Of a stretch of DNA of 55,255 bases, positions 1 through 6,946 are shown one piece after another. Source of the stretch: Leucobacter sp. Ag1 (GTDB lineage Bacteria > Actinomycetota > Actinomycetes > Actinomycetales > Microbacteriaceae); NCBI RefSeq assembly GCF_000980875.1, contig NZ_LAYO01000087.1:1-55255 (forward strand), given 5' to 3'. Made by a program: the position numbers and the translations under genes. The notes under the pieces were generated by a model, which was given only the letters and a program-made list of their open reading frames with translations, was not told where the DNA came from and did no database searches. Every line of letters starts with the position of its first letter. Position 1 is the stretch's first letter.

Positions 1-1099
1 GGTGCTGCGCCGCGAGGCGCCGCACCAGGTTGATCTCGGTACCGATCGCGAACACCGTCGGCTCCGTCGCGGCCTCGATCGCCTCGCGGATGTACGCGGT
101 GGATCCCGCCTCGTCGGCGGCGTCGACGACCTCCATCGGGCACTCCGGGTGCACGATCACGCGGACCCCGGGATGCTCGGCGCGGGCCCGGTCGATCTGC
201 GCGGTCGTGAACCGGCGGTGCACCGAGCAGAAGCCGTGCCACAGGATCACGCGCGAATCGACCAGCGTCTCGGCCGAGGACCCGCCGAGCGGACGGTGCG
301 GATTCCACATCGGCATGCGGTCGAGCGCGACGCCCATCTCCTTCGCCGTGTTGCGGCCCAGGTGCTGATCCGGGAAGAACAGCACGCGGCGACCGCGCGC
401 GAACGCCCACTCGAGCACGGTCCGCGCGTTCGACGAGGTGCACACGATCCCGCCGTTGCGCCCCACGAAGCCCTTGATCGCCGCGGAGGAGTTCATGTAG
501 GTGACGGGGATCACGGGCAGGAGCCCGTCGGCGTCCGGCACGTCGAGCGGCCCGAGCACCTCGGCAAGCTGCTCCCAGCACTCCTCGACCTGATCGATGT
601 CGGCCATGTCGGCCATCGAGCAGCCGGCGGCGAGGTTCGGCAGGATCACGGCCTGCTCGGGCCCCGAGAGCAGATCGGCGGTCTCGGCCATGAAGTGGAC
701 GCCGCAGAACACGATCGCCTCGGCCTCCGGGTGCCGCTTCGCCGCGACGGCGAGCTGATAGGAGTCGCCGACGTAGTCCGCGTGCCGGACCACCTCCTCG
801 CGCTGGTAGAAGTGCCCGAGCACGACGACCCGGTCGCCCAGGACCTCGCGCGCAGCGACGATCCGCGCCTCCAGATCGGCCTCGTCGGCCTCGCGGTACG
901 CGGCGGGAAGCTCGCCCTGGCGCGGAGATCCCGTGGGGATCACGTCGCCCATCGAGGATCCGGGACCGTAGCCGGGAACCCCGTCGAAGGTCCACGGGCC
1001 CGCGGCGAGGTCCGTGTTGCAGACGCCGTCGTCGCCCACCGCGACGAGCTCGAGGATCCGGTGGTCGACAGAGGGATCGAGGGAGACGGGGGTGCTCAT
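1..1099 (-). CDS. nadA: Quinolinate synthase A, 3' part beyond window edge
   Basis: NadA condenses iminoaspartate with dihydroxyacetone phosphate to quinolinate in de novo NAD synthesis, using a [4Fe-4S] cluster. The visible 366 codons are open to the window edge, so the C-terminus is missing. Family motifs are clear: FCGVHFMAETA (Cys near residue 131), GCSMADMA, IVCTSSNAR (Cys near 216) and VHPECPMEV (Cys near 317); the first, third and fourth cysteines match the three cluster ligands by position. The ATG at 1099 overlaps the stop of the upstream regulator gene by four bases (ATGA), so the two are translationally coupled. nadB and nadC would be expected further along the minus strand, outside the window. 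Confidence 0.95.
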   Translation of the reverse strand, partial: MSTPVSLDPSVDHRILELVAVGDDGVCNTDLAAGPWTFDGVPGYGPGSSMGDVIPTGSPRQGELPAAYREADEADLEARIVAAREVLGDRVVVLGHFYQREEVVRHADYVGDSYQLAVAAKRHPEAEAIVFCGVHFMAETADLLSGPEQAVILPNLAAGCSMADMADIDQVEECWEQLAEVLGPLDVPDADGLLPVIPVTYMNSSAAIKGFVGRNGGIVCTSSNARTVLEWAFARGRRVLFFPDQHLGRNTAKEMGVALDRMPMWNPHRPLGGSSAETLVDSRVILWHGFCSVHRRFTTAQIDRARAEHPGVRVIVHPECPMEVVDAADEAGSTAYIREAIEAATEPTVFAIGTEINLVRRLAAQH

Positions 1100-1809
1100 C
1101 GGATGCTCATTTCTTCGGAGGAGAGGGGACCGCGGTCGGCCAGTTCGGCGTCGGGACTGGACCGGTAGAGCCGCGCGGGCCGATGGTTGCCGGTGCGGAA
1201 CTCGTCGGTGGCGATCAGCGTGCCGCTCGACTCGACCTGGCGGCGGAAGTTCGCCGGATCGAGCCTGCGGCCGAGGATCGTCTCGACGGCCTCGCGCAGT
1301 TCGGCGAGCGTGAACTCCTCGGGCAGGAAGCCCTGGGCCACGCGGCTGTAGCCGACCTTGTTGCGCAGGCGCCACAGCGCGTACTCGATGATCTGCGCGT
1401 GGTCGAACGCCAGGGGCGGCAGGTCGTCGGCGTCGAACCAGCGCACGTTCTCCGGGGCGAGGCCCGTGCGCCGGTACTCGGCGCTCTGCGCATCGACCTG
1501 GTCGGAGCGGAGCAGCGCCCAGTAGACGATCGATACGACGCGGCTGGGCGAGCGGTCCACGGCGCCGAAGGCGTAGAGCTGCTCCAGGTAGCTGGGGGCG
1601 AGACCCGTCGTCTCGGCGAGCGTGCGAGCGGCTGCGCCGACCGGAGCCTCGGTCGCGGTGAGCCAGCCGCCGGGCAACGCCCAACGATCGGCGAACGGCT
1701 CGCGGGTGCGACGTACGAGCGGCAGCGAGAGCACGACGCCGCGGTCGGTCTTGCGCAGGGTGAGGATCGCGGTGGACACGGCCACGTCGATCCCGGAACT
1801 TCTGGTCAT
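1096..1809 (-). CDS. nrtR: NrtR-type Nudix/winged-helix regulator of NAD synthesis
   Basis: 237 residues with an N-terminal Nudix fold (about 1-140) and a C-terminal winged-helix part (about 145-225, VGYSRVAQGFLPEEFTLAEL onward), the architecture of NrtR repressors that sense NAD-pathway metabolites. The Nudix box is degenerate: the G and first E are kept, but the REUXEEXGU core reads RTLAETTGL, so two catalytic acidic positions are lost, as expected for a sensor rather than an enzyme. The ATG at 1809 was chosen because the Nudix fold starts right after it and GGAGG lies 11 bases upstream; a GTG at 1851 is possible but adds an unlikely tail. It overlaps nadA by four bases, so it probably regulates its own operon. 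Confidence 0.88.
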   Translation of the reverse strand: MTRSSGIDVAVSTAILTLRKTDRGVVLSLPLVRRTREPFADRWALPGGWLTATEAPVGAAARTLAETTGLAPSYLEQLYAFGAVDRSPSRVVSIVYWALLRSDQVDAQSAEYRRTGLAPENVRWFDADDLPPLAFDHAQIIEYALWRLRNKVGYSRVAQGFLPEEFTLAELREAVETILGRRLDPANFRRQVESSGTLIATDEFRTGNHRPARLYRSSPDAELADRGPLSSEEMSIR

Positions 1810-1835
1810 GATGACTTTAACCTCCGGGATCCATC

Positions 1836-1859
1836 TTAGTGTCCTCGGCACCTTTAGTG
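1836..1859. promoter_or_regulatory. Candidate NrtR operator: repeated TTAGTG
   Basis: Two direct copies of TTAGTG (1836-1841 and 1854-1859), 18 bases apart, lie just upstream of nrtR-nadA. A related inverted half, GACTTTAA, is at 1813-1820. Read on the minus strand they are CACTAA repeats. The location and the autoregulator next door suggest an operator; the match to a known NrtR motif was not verified. Confidence 0.35.
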
Positions 1860-1897
1860 CGAACGGGAATATCAGCGGGTCCCCGTCGGTTACCGGA

Positions 1898-1911
1898 TAG
1901 ACTCATGGGCA
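1898..1911 (+). promoter_or_regulatory. Leaderless promoter of crgA
   Basis: A -10 hexamer TAGACT at 1898-1903 ends seven bases before the ATG at 1911, the spacing expected when transcription starts at the A of the start codon. No convincing -35 hexamer or ribosome binding site is seen. Confidence 0.5.
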
Positions 1912-2186
1912 TGGCAGCAGCTGCAAAAGACGTGAGCAAGCGAAAGGCGTCCCAGGTGACGCGCACCCGCGCCGAAGCGCGCGAAGCCCGCGAGGACGCA
2001 CCGAACCCGGTGTGGTTCAAGCCGGTCATGTTCGGCTTCATGCTGCTCGGCCTGCTCTGGATCGTGCTCTACTACATCACCAGCTCTTCGCTGCAGCTGC
2101 CGATCCCCATGCTCGGCCAGGCCAACATCTTCATCGGCTTCGGCCTCGTGCTCATCGGCTTCCTCATGACCCCCTGGTGGAAGTAA
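1911..2186 (+). CDS. crgA: Cell division protein CrgA
   Basis: 91-residue CrgA, a small membrane protein of the actinobacterial divisome that interacts with FtsZ and peptidoglycan synthases and coordinates septum formation. The N-terminal 40 residues are charged and cytosolic. Two membrane segments follow (about 45-62 and 70-88), with the family-typical start PVWFKPVMFGFMLLGLLWIV and end FLMTPWWK. ATG 1911 is chosen because a -10 hexamer sits seven bases upstream; ATG 1905 is an alternative. In many actinobacteria crgA stands next to the pknAB-pbpA-rodA cluster, but here it lies between nrtR and a rhomboid gene. A strong terminator follows immediately. Confidence 0.93.
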   Translation: MAAAAKDVSKRKASQVTRTRAEAREAREDAPNPVWFKPVMFGFMLLGLLWIVLYYITSSSLQLPIPMLGQANIFIGFGLVLIGFLMTPWWK

Positions 2187-2205
2187 CCCCACCGAAACTC
2201 GAAAA

Positions 2206-2244
2206 GCCGCCCGCCGCATCTGAGGATGCGGCGGGCGGCTTTTT
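2206..2244 (+). terminator. Rho-independent terminator of crgA
   Basis: A perfect 15-bp stem (2206-2220 with 2225-2239), loop TGAG, is followed by a run of five T (2240-2244). This is the most classical terminator in the window. Confidence 0.9.
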
Positions 2245-2279
2245 CGTTGGGGTCCGCCCGGAGCAGACGCCCCGGAAGC

Positions 2280-2345
2280 GTTAACACCCAGACTTATCCA
2301 CAGTTTTCTCCCCAACTGGGGACGAACTACACCGGTGTGATTTTT
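2280..2345. other. DnaA-box element resembling oriC
   Basis: This intergenic stretch holds a consensus DnaA box TTATCCACA (2294-2302), a GTTAACACC string, TTCTCCCCA and the sequence GAACTACACCGGTGTGATT (2324-2342). Each has a counterpart in the true origin: TTATCCACAGTTTT (2294-2307) recurs exactly, in reverse, at 18884-18897, and the 2324-2342 string matches 18733-18751 at 15 of 19 bases. It lies downstream of both the crgA terminator and the convergent rhomboid gene. Its function is unknown. Confidence 0.5.
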
Positions 2346-2381
2346 CCGGTCACCGGCGCAGGGAATCCGGCCCTGACCGGG

Positions 2382-3332
2382 TCAGATCAGCGCTGCGGCA
2401 GGGAGCGGGGATACGACGAAGTACGCGAACGTCAGCGCGATGAGCACCGCACCGAGCCCGATCAATCCACCGATCCGTGCACCCCTGCGACGCGGGCCGC
2501 GGGTCTGCACCAGGATCCACATGGTGAGCGCGCCGACGGCGAGGCCGCCGAGGTGCGCCTGCCAGGACACGCTGTTGCCCGGCAGGAACCCGATGCCGAC
2601 GTTGATCGCGATGAGCACCGCGAGCGAGGTGATGCTGACGCCGGCCGCACGGAACGCCACGAGCGTCGCGCCCATGACGCCGAAGATGGCGCCCGAGGCG
2701 CCGACCGTCGGCACGACCACCGCGGCGGGATCGGCGTAGGCCCACAGCATCGTGCCGATGGATCCACCGACCCCCGAGAAGATGTAGAGCCAGAAGAAGG
2801 GCAGCCGGCCCAGCAACTGCTCGAGATTGCGGCCGAACAGCCACAGCGTGAGCATGTTGAAGAGGATGTGGAAGATGCTGCCCGTCGAGTGCGTGAACAT
2901 CGCCGTGATGAAGCGCCACGGCTCGTACAGCTGCGGGAGCGCGTGCGCCGGCGCGAACCAGAGCGCCCGGGTCGCGTCAGGAATGAGGAGCTGCGCCACC
3001 CAGACCACCACGCAGGCGATCATGATCCCGTAGGTCACCACGGGGGCATCGGTCGCGGCGAGCCGTCGACCCATCACCGTGACCTTGCGTGCGGCGCGAT
3101 TCTGCGTGCGGCCGGGTCCGCGCCCGGACGCACGAGCGCCCCCGCGGAGCTCGCGCATGCACTCGGGGCACAGCACGCCGACGGGGGCGTTCGTCTGGCA
3201 CTGCGCGCAGATGGTGCGGCCGCAGCGCTGGCAGAGAGTGAAGCTGGGCGAGTCCGGATGCCGGTAGCAGACGTCGTTCGGACCGTACTCCGCGCGCTCG
3301 CCGAACTCCGGCCGCGACCCGCCCAGGCTCAC
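2382..3332 (-). CDS. Rhomboid family intramembrane serine protease with N-terminal zinc ribbon
   Basis: 316 residues. The N-terminus (about 20-60) has seven cysteines plus His, in CxxC-type pairs around positions 34-45 and 55-58, forming a zinc-binding ribbon. From residue 97 there are six or seven membrane segments. The rhomboid catalytic dyad is visible: Ser213 in GASGAIFGVMGA and His260 in WQAHLGGLAVG, with HILFNM near 155-160. Rhomboids cleave membrane proteins within the bilayer; the substrate is unknown. The GTG start at 3332 comes three bases after the cyclophilin stop, with GAGG just upstream, so the two genes are co-transcribed. Confidence 0.92.
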   Translation of the reverse strand: MSLGGSRPEFGERAEYGPNDVCYRHPDSPSFTLCQRCGRTICAQCQTNAPVGVLCPECMRELRGGARASGRGPGRTQNRAARKVTVMGRRLAATDAPVVTYGIMIACVVVWVAQLLIPDATRALWFAPAHALPQLYEPWRFITAMFTHSTGSIFHILFNMLTLWLFGRNLEQLLGRLPFFWLYIFSGVGGSIGTMLWAYADPAAVVVPTVGASGAIFGVMGATLVAFRAAGVSITSLAVLIAINVGIGFLPGNSVSWQAHLGGLAVGALTMWILVQTRGPRRRGARIGGLIGLGAVLIALTFAYFVVSPLPAAALI

Positions 3333-3335
3333 GCC

Positions 3336-3845
3336 TCAGACCTCGGCGATATCGACGCCGGTGATGACGACGTCCTCGACGGGACGGTCCATCGCACCGG
3401 TCTGCACCGCGGCGATCGCATCGACCACGGCCTTCGACGCGTCGTCGGCGACGTCGCCGAAGATGGTGTGGTTGCCGTTCAGCCACGCCGGAGCGATGGT
3501 GGTGATGAAGAACTGCGAACCGTTGGTGCCCGCGAGGCGACCGGTCATGTCGGGACGCTTGCCCGCGTTGGCCATGGCCAGCTGGTACGGGTGATCGAAG
3601 GTGAGCTCCGGGTGGATCTCGTCGTCGAAGTTGTAGCCCGGGCCGCCGGTGCCGGTGCCGGTGGGGTCGCCGCCCTGGATCATGAAGTCCTTGATGATGC
3701 GGTGGAAGATGACACCGTCGTAGAAGCCCTTGTTCGACAGGTCGACGAAGTTCTTGACGGTCTTCGGCGCGTGGTCGCCGAAGAGGTTGATGACGATGTC
3801 GCCGTGGTTGGTGTGAACGGTCGCGACCGCAGTGTGAAGAGTCAT
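3336..3845 (-). CDS. Cyclophilin-type peptidyl-prolyl cis-trans isomerase
   Basis: 169-residue single-domain cyclophilin that speeds proline isomerisation during protein folding. Characteristic segments are FHRIIKDFMIQGGDPTGTGTGG (catalytic Arg in FHRI), a SQFFITT segment and HTIFGDV. There is no signal peptide, so it acts in the cytosol. It is first of a two-gene unit with the rhomboid protease. Its start ATG at 3845 faces a divergent small gene at 3942, and the roughly 95 bases between them must hold both promoters. This gene is found next to crgA and rhomboid genes in many actinobacteria (often called ppiA). Confidence 0.95.
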   Translation of the reverse strand: MTLHTAVATVHTNHGDIVINLFGDHAPKTVKNFVDLSNKGFYDGVIFHRIIKDFMIQGGDPTGTGTGGPGYNFDDEIHPELTFDHPYQLAMANAGKRPDMTGRLAGTNGSQFFITTIAPAWLNGNHTIFGDVADDASKAVVDAIAAVQTGAMDRPVEDVVITGVDIAEV

Positions 3846-3941
3846 GGCAGTAATTCTACGGCCAGCGCTTTGGGAGGCACTGTGCGCCGCTTCGGTGTAG
3901 CGTGGGTGGCACGCGATCCTGCGGAAGCATCGGAGGTTCCC

Positions 3942-4448
3942 ATGTCACTCACTCGCAAGAACCGTCGCGAGCTGCGTCGACTGCGCAACCACGCGCAAGA
4001 CGTGCTCGACGAGCAGCGCATCGTGCTCGGCCACGCCGGGGAGGTGCTGCAGGCCGCCGGTTCCCAGGCCCGTCGTCTGAGCGACGAGCACCTGGCCCCA
4101 CGGGTGAACGACGCGATGACCACCGTTCGGCCGCAGGTCGACCGGGGCATCCTCGCCGCCCGACGCGCGTCCGAGCAGGTGCGTCGCGCGACCGCGCCGC
4201 TCGTGGCCGGCGCGCTCGCCAGCACGGTGCGCACCCTCGAGCAGCTCGAGAACGCCGAGGGCGCGCAGCAGGTGCGCCGCTTCGGCGAGAAGCGCGGCCT
4301 CCTGGCCCCGCAGAAGAAGAAGCGTGGCGTGGGCGGGTTCATCGCCCTCGGCCTGGGCATCGCCGCCGCCGTGGGCGTCGGCTACACCCTGTGGCAGGCG
4401 TTCCGCAGCGACGACGAGCTCTGGGTCGCTCCCGAGTCCGGCGAGTAG
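3942..4448 (+). CDS. Conserved hypothetical protein with one membrane segment
   Basis: 168 residues, not recognised with confidence. The first 125 residues are rich in Arg, Ala, Gln and Glu and look like long, possibly coiled-coil, helices. A single membrane segment lies at about 130-153 (GGFIALGLGIAAAVGVGYTL), followed by a short acidic end, DDELWVAPESGE. The ATG at 3942 has GGAGG five bases upstream and is clearly the start, although the frame is open much further upstream. The layout suggests a cytosolic helical domain anchored by a C-terminal membrane helix. Its neighbours (a cyclophilin divergent, a Nudix gene convergent) do not point to a job. Confidence 0.75.
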   Translation: MSLTRKNRRELRRLRNHAQDVLDEQRIVLGHAGEVLQAAGSQARRLSDEHLAPRVNDAMTTVRPQVDRGILAARRASEQVRRATAPLVAGALASTVRTLEQLENAEGAQQVRRFGEKRGLLAPQKKKRGVGGFIALGLGIAAAVGVGYTLWQAFRSDDELWVAPESGE

Positions 4449-4466
4449 GCCGGATCCCGCGGCCGA

Positions 4467-5174
4467 TCAGTCGGTCGCGGAGTCGGACTTCCGGGTGGGT
4501 TCCGCGGTGCGGGACCCACCCGCTTTCTGTGCCCGGCGCGGGCCCGACCTCGCGGCTCCGGACTTCTGCCCGGAGCTCTGGGGAGCCGAGCTCTTCGTCG
4601 CGGCACCCTTCGGAGCGCTTTCGCCGCTCTGCTCCGGATCCGCCGCAGCCTTCTTCGGCTGCGATCCCCCGCCGCCCGCGGCCGCGGCACCGTTTCCGGA
4701 GCCACCGCCGGAGCGCCGGGAACGCCGGGATCCCGAGCGTCCGTTCGAGCTCCGCATCGAAATGCCCGCCATGCGCAGCCCGGTCTGCACGAGCGAGAGC
4801 GTCTTGAGCGAGCGGATCTCCCGGATCGGCACCCAGCGCGCCTCGTCGGAGGACCCGTCGACCTCGTGCCGCAGCGGTCCGTCGGCGACGGTCGCCCGGT
4901 AGACGATCCGGATCGTGTGCAGCTGCGGATCCTGGCCGTCCTCGACCTCCTCGCGGATCATGACCCGCGAATCGACGCCGAGGAGCTTGCCCGTCTTCGC
5001 CGTGAGCCCCGTCTCCTCGAGCACCTCGCGGACCACCGTCTGCTGCGGATCCTCGCCGTTCTCGATGCCGCCGCCCGGCAGGGTCCACCCGTGCATACGA
5101 CCCCGGCGCCAGTGCGTGAGCAGGATCGAGCCGCGCCGCTCGATCACCGCGTAGGCCGCCACCCGCATATCCAT
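4467..5174 (-). CDS. Nudix hydrolase with long disordered C-terminal tail
   Basis: 235 residues. Residues 1-140 form a Nudix hydrolase with a perfect box: the core REVLEETGL is preceded by GGIENGE at the right spacing, so the magnesium-binding catalytic glutamates are all present. Such enzymes hydrolyse nucleoside diphosphates linked to another group; the substrate cannot be told. The last 95 residues are Ser, Gly, Ala, Lys and Arg rich, without predicted structure and with a strong positive charge, which could bind nucleic acid. The stop lies 18 bases from the convergent gene's stop. ATG 5168, two codons in, is an alternative start. Confidence 0.9.
   Translation of the reverse strand: MDMRVAAYAVIERRGSILLTHWRRGRMHGWTLPGGGIENGEDPQQTVVREVLEETGLTAKTGKLLGVDSRVMIREEVEDGQDPQLHTIRIVYRATVADGPLRHEVDGSSDEARWVPIREIRSLKTLSLVQTGLRMAGISMRSSNGRSGSRRSRRSGGGSGNGAAAAGGGGSQPKKAAADPEQSGESAPKGAATKSSAPQSSGQKSGAARSGPRRAQKAGGSRTAEPTRKSDSATD
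4492..4522. terminator. Possible terminator hairpin within the tail of the convergent Nudix gene
   Basis: A 12-bp stem with one G-T pair (4492-4503 with 4511-4522) follows the plus-strand gene ending at 4448 and is trailed by CTTTCTGT. It overlaps the low-complexity 3' end of the minus-strand Nudix gene, so it may just reflect coding sequence. Confidence 0.4.
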
Positions 5175-5210
5175 AGTGCTGAGCCTAGTGTCTCGCGCGA
5201 GCGCCGATGC

Positions 5211-6266
5211 TCAGCCGATCTCCGCGATCCAGCCGCGCAGCCACACCTCGAGTCGCCGGTACGCCTCGGCGCGCACCGGCGGCCGCGAGAGGAACACGTC
5301 GTGCAGGGCGCCGTCGATGCGCTCGATGGTCACGGTGGGCCCGAGCCGGGTCGCCGCACGGGCGATCTCGTCGACATCGAGCACGGAGTCGACGCTCGTC
5401 AGCTCCTCGCTCCAGCGCATCGGCGAGATCCACCGTCGCGACAGCAGCACGCCGACGGGCGCCGCGATGCGCAGCCCGCGCTCGACCACCTCGCTGTGCC
5501 CCCGCAGGATCGCGCGCAGCCATCCGGCGTGCACCGCCATCGCCTGCTCCGGCCGCCACTCGGTGTTCACGTCGAGCGGGTGCTCCGCATCGGCGACCGC
5601 GCGCTGCGCCCGCGTGTAGTAGCCGAAGTCGAACTGCGGCGCGGATTCGCGCGGGTTGAAGCGGGCGCTGAGGTCGACGAGCGGCGCGATGCTCGCCCGG
5701 ATCCTCCCCGGCAGCTGGAACTCGAGCCACGGGCTGTTGAGCAGCAGACCCGAGGCCACCCCGGGATGCCGGTCGGCCCACAGACTGAGGATCAGGCCGC
5801 CGGTCGAGTGACCCATGAGCAGCAGGCGCCGGGGCCGCCCGCCGAAGGCCGCCGATCCCCCGTGCGCCGGCTCGGCCGACATGATCTCGAGCGCCGCACC
5901 GATCTCGGCATCGTACTGCGCGAGATCCTCGATGAAGCCCGGGGTCTGCCCCGATCGCAGGCTGCGCCCGTACTTGCGGAGGTCGAGCGCGAAGAAGCGC
6001 GCTCCGCGACTCGTATAGAAGGCCGCGAGCTCGCGCTGGAAGAAGTAGTCGGACCAGCCGTGCACGTAGAGCACGTCGACCCCCGCGAGCGGGTGGACGA
6101 TCCGCGAGCGGCCCGCCAGTCGGTCGGTGAAGCGCACGGCGCCGGGCAGCGATCGCACGAGGGTCGCGACGAGCGGCCCCTCGTCGTCCTCCCCCAGCGG
6201 GATCGTGCGCTGCGCGAACCCCGGTCCGAGGACGTCGGGCTGCCAGGCATGCGGATCGTGCGTCAT
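5211..6266 (-). CDS. Alpha/beta hydrolase (serine aminopeptidase S33-like)
   Basis: 351-residue alpha/beta-fold hydrolase. The nucleophile elbow is GHSTGG with Ser154. The oxyanion region is VLYVHGWSDYFFQREL (about 66-80), and a typical lysophospholipase/monoglyceride-lipase-like strand ALDLRKYGRS follows at 93-102. A late DEIARA segment and HDVF near residue 325 would supply the acid and His. No signal peptide is seen. The substrate is not predictable; lipids or esters are the usual substrates of this branch. It stands alone between convergent and divergent neighbours. Confidence 0.88.
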   Translation of the reverse strand: MTHDPHAWQPDVLGPGFAQRTIPLGEDDEGPLVATLVRSLPGAVRFTDRLAGRSRIVHPLAGVDVLYVHGWSDYFFQRELAAFYTSRGARFFALDLRKYGRSLRSGQTPGFIEDLAQYDAEIGAALEIMSAEPAHGGSAAFGGRPRRLLLMGHSTGGLILSLWADRHPGVASGLLLNSPWLEFQLPGRIRASIAPLVDLSARFNPRESAPQFDFGYYTRAQRAVADAEHPLDVNTEWRPEQAMAVHAGWLRAILRGHSEVVERGLRIAAPVGVLLSRRWISPMRWSEELTSVDSVLDVDEIARAATRLGPTVTIERIDGALHDVFLSRPPVRAEAYRRLEVWLRGWIAEIG

Positions 6267-6361
6267 ATCGCCAGTGTAGGAGTGCCGAATGCGCGACAGG
6301 AGTCCGGATACGATCGGGAGGTCCGATCCTTCCCGCGCACGACTCCGACGGAGGCCCGCAG

Positions 6362-6883
6362 TTGCCGCAGTCCCGAGGCCGCCACGCGCCGTCGAACGCG
6401 CGCTGGGTCGCCTGGACCGGGCTTTCGCTCGGCGCCGTCGGTGCCGCGGTCCTATGGTGCTGGGAGCGGCCGCTGGGGCTCGCCCACGGACCGCTGTTCT
6501 TCGTGGTCATCGCCCTCACCGCGCTGAGCGCCGGCGCCGCCGTGATCGCGATGCTGCGCCGGGTCGCGGCGGATCAGCGATCCCGCGGTTCCGCGGCCGA
6601 GCGACCGCCCGCCGAGGGACCGGCCGCGTCGCACCGGCCTCCCCCTGAGCCGCTCCCCGGGCTGCTCCCCGAGCTGCTGCTGGGGATCGCACTGCTCGTC
6701 TGCGGCGGGCTGGCGGCGCTGTTCTTCCTCATCCCCACGAACGACGACGACCCCTGGATCCCCTGGGCCGCGTCGGCGCTCATCTTCGTGGCGCTCGCGA
6801 TCCGGTCCGTCCGGAGCTACCTGCGCGTGCGCGGAGCGCGACGCGGACGACCGGGCCGCGCCGCCGACACCGACCGTCGCTGA
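6362..6883 (+). CDS. Hypothetical four-helix membrane protein
   Basis: 173 residues, not recognised. Four membrane segments are visible at about 14-31, 44-63, 104-124 and 134-150. A proline-rich cytosolic or extracellular loop (about 70-100) separates the two pairs, and the C-terminus is Arg-rich. The start is TTG at 6362, chosen because GGAGG lies at 6350-6354 with ideal seven-base spacing and no better ATG exists before the first membrane helix. A bidirectional terminator follows. Confidence 0.65.
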   Translation: MPQSRGRHAPSNARWVAWTGLSLGAVGAAVLWCWERPLGLAHGPLFFVVIALTALSAGAAVIAMLRRVAADQRSRGSAAERPPAEGPAASHRPPPEPLPGLLPELLLGIALLVCGGLAALFFLIPTNDDDPWIPWAASALIFVALAIRSVRSYLRVRGARRGRPGRAADTDRR

Positions 6884-6891
6884 ACGCGGAA

Positions 6892-6927
6892 CGGGGCCGG
6901 GACCGCCGGTCGGCGATCCCGGCCCCG
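6892..6927. terminator. Bidirectional terminator
   Basis: A GC-rich stem of about 16 bp with one mismatch (6892-6907 with 6912-6927) and a four-base loop lies between the convergent genes ending at 6883 (+) and 6947 (-). Confidence 0.7.
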
Positions 6928-6946
6928 CCGGTCGGGGCTCAGTCCC

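Noticed and set aside
2..1168. Long plus-strand open frame opposite nadA
   Set aside because: The minus-strand frame matches quinolinate synthase throughout, and the plus frame is an Arg/Asp/His-rich shadow typical of GC-rich antisense frames.
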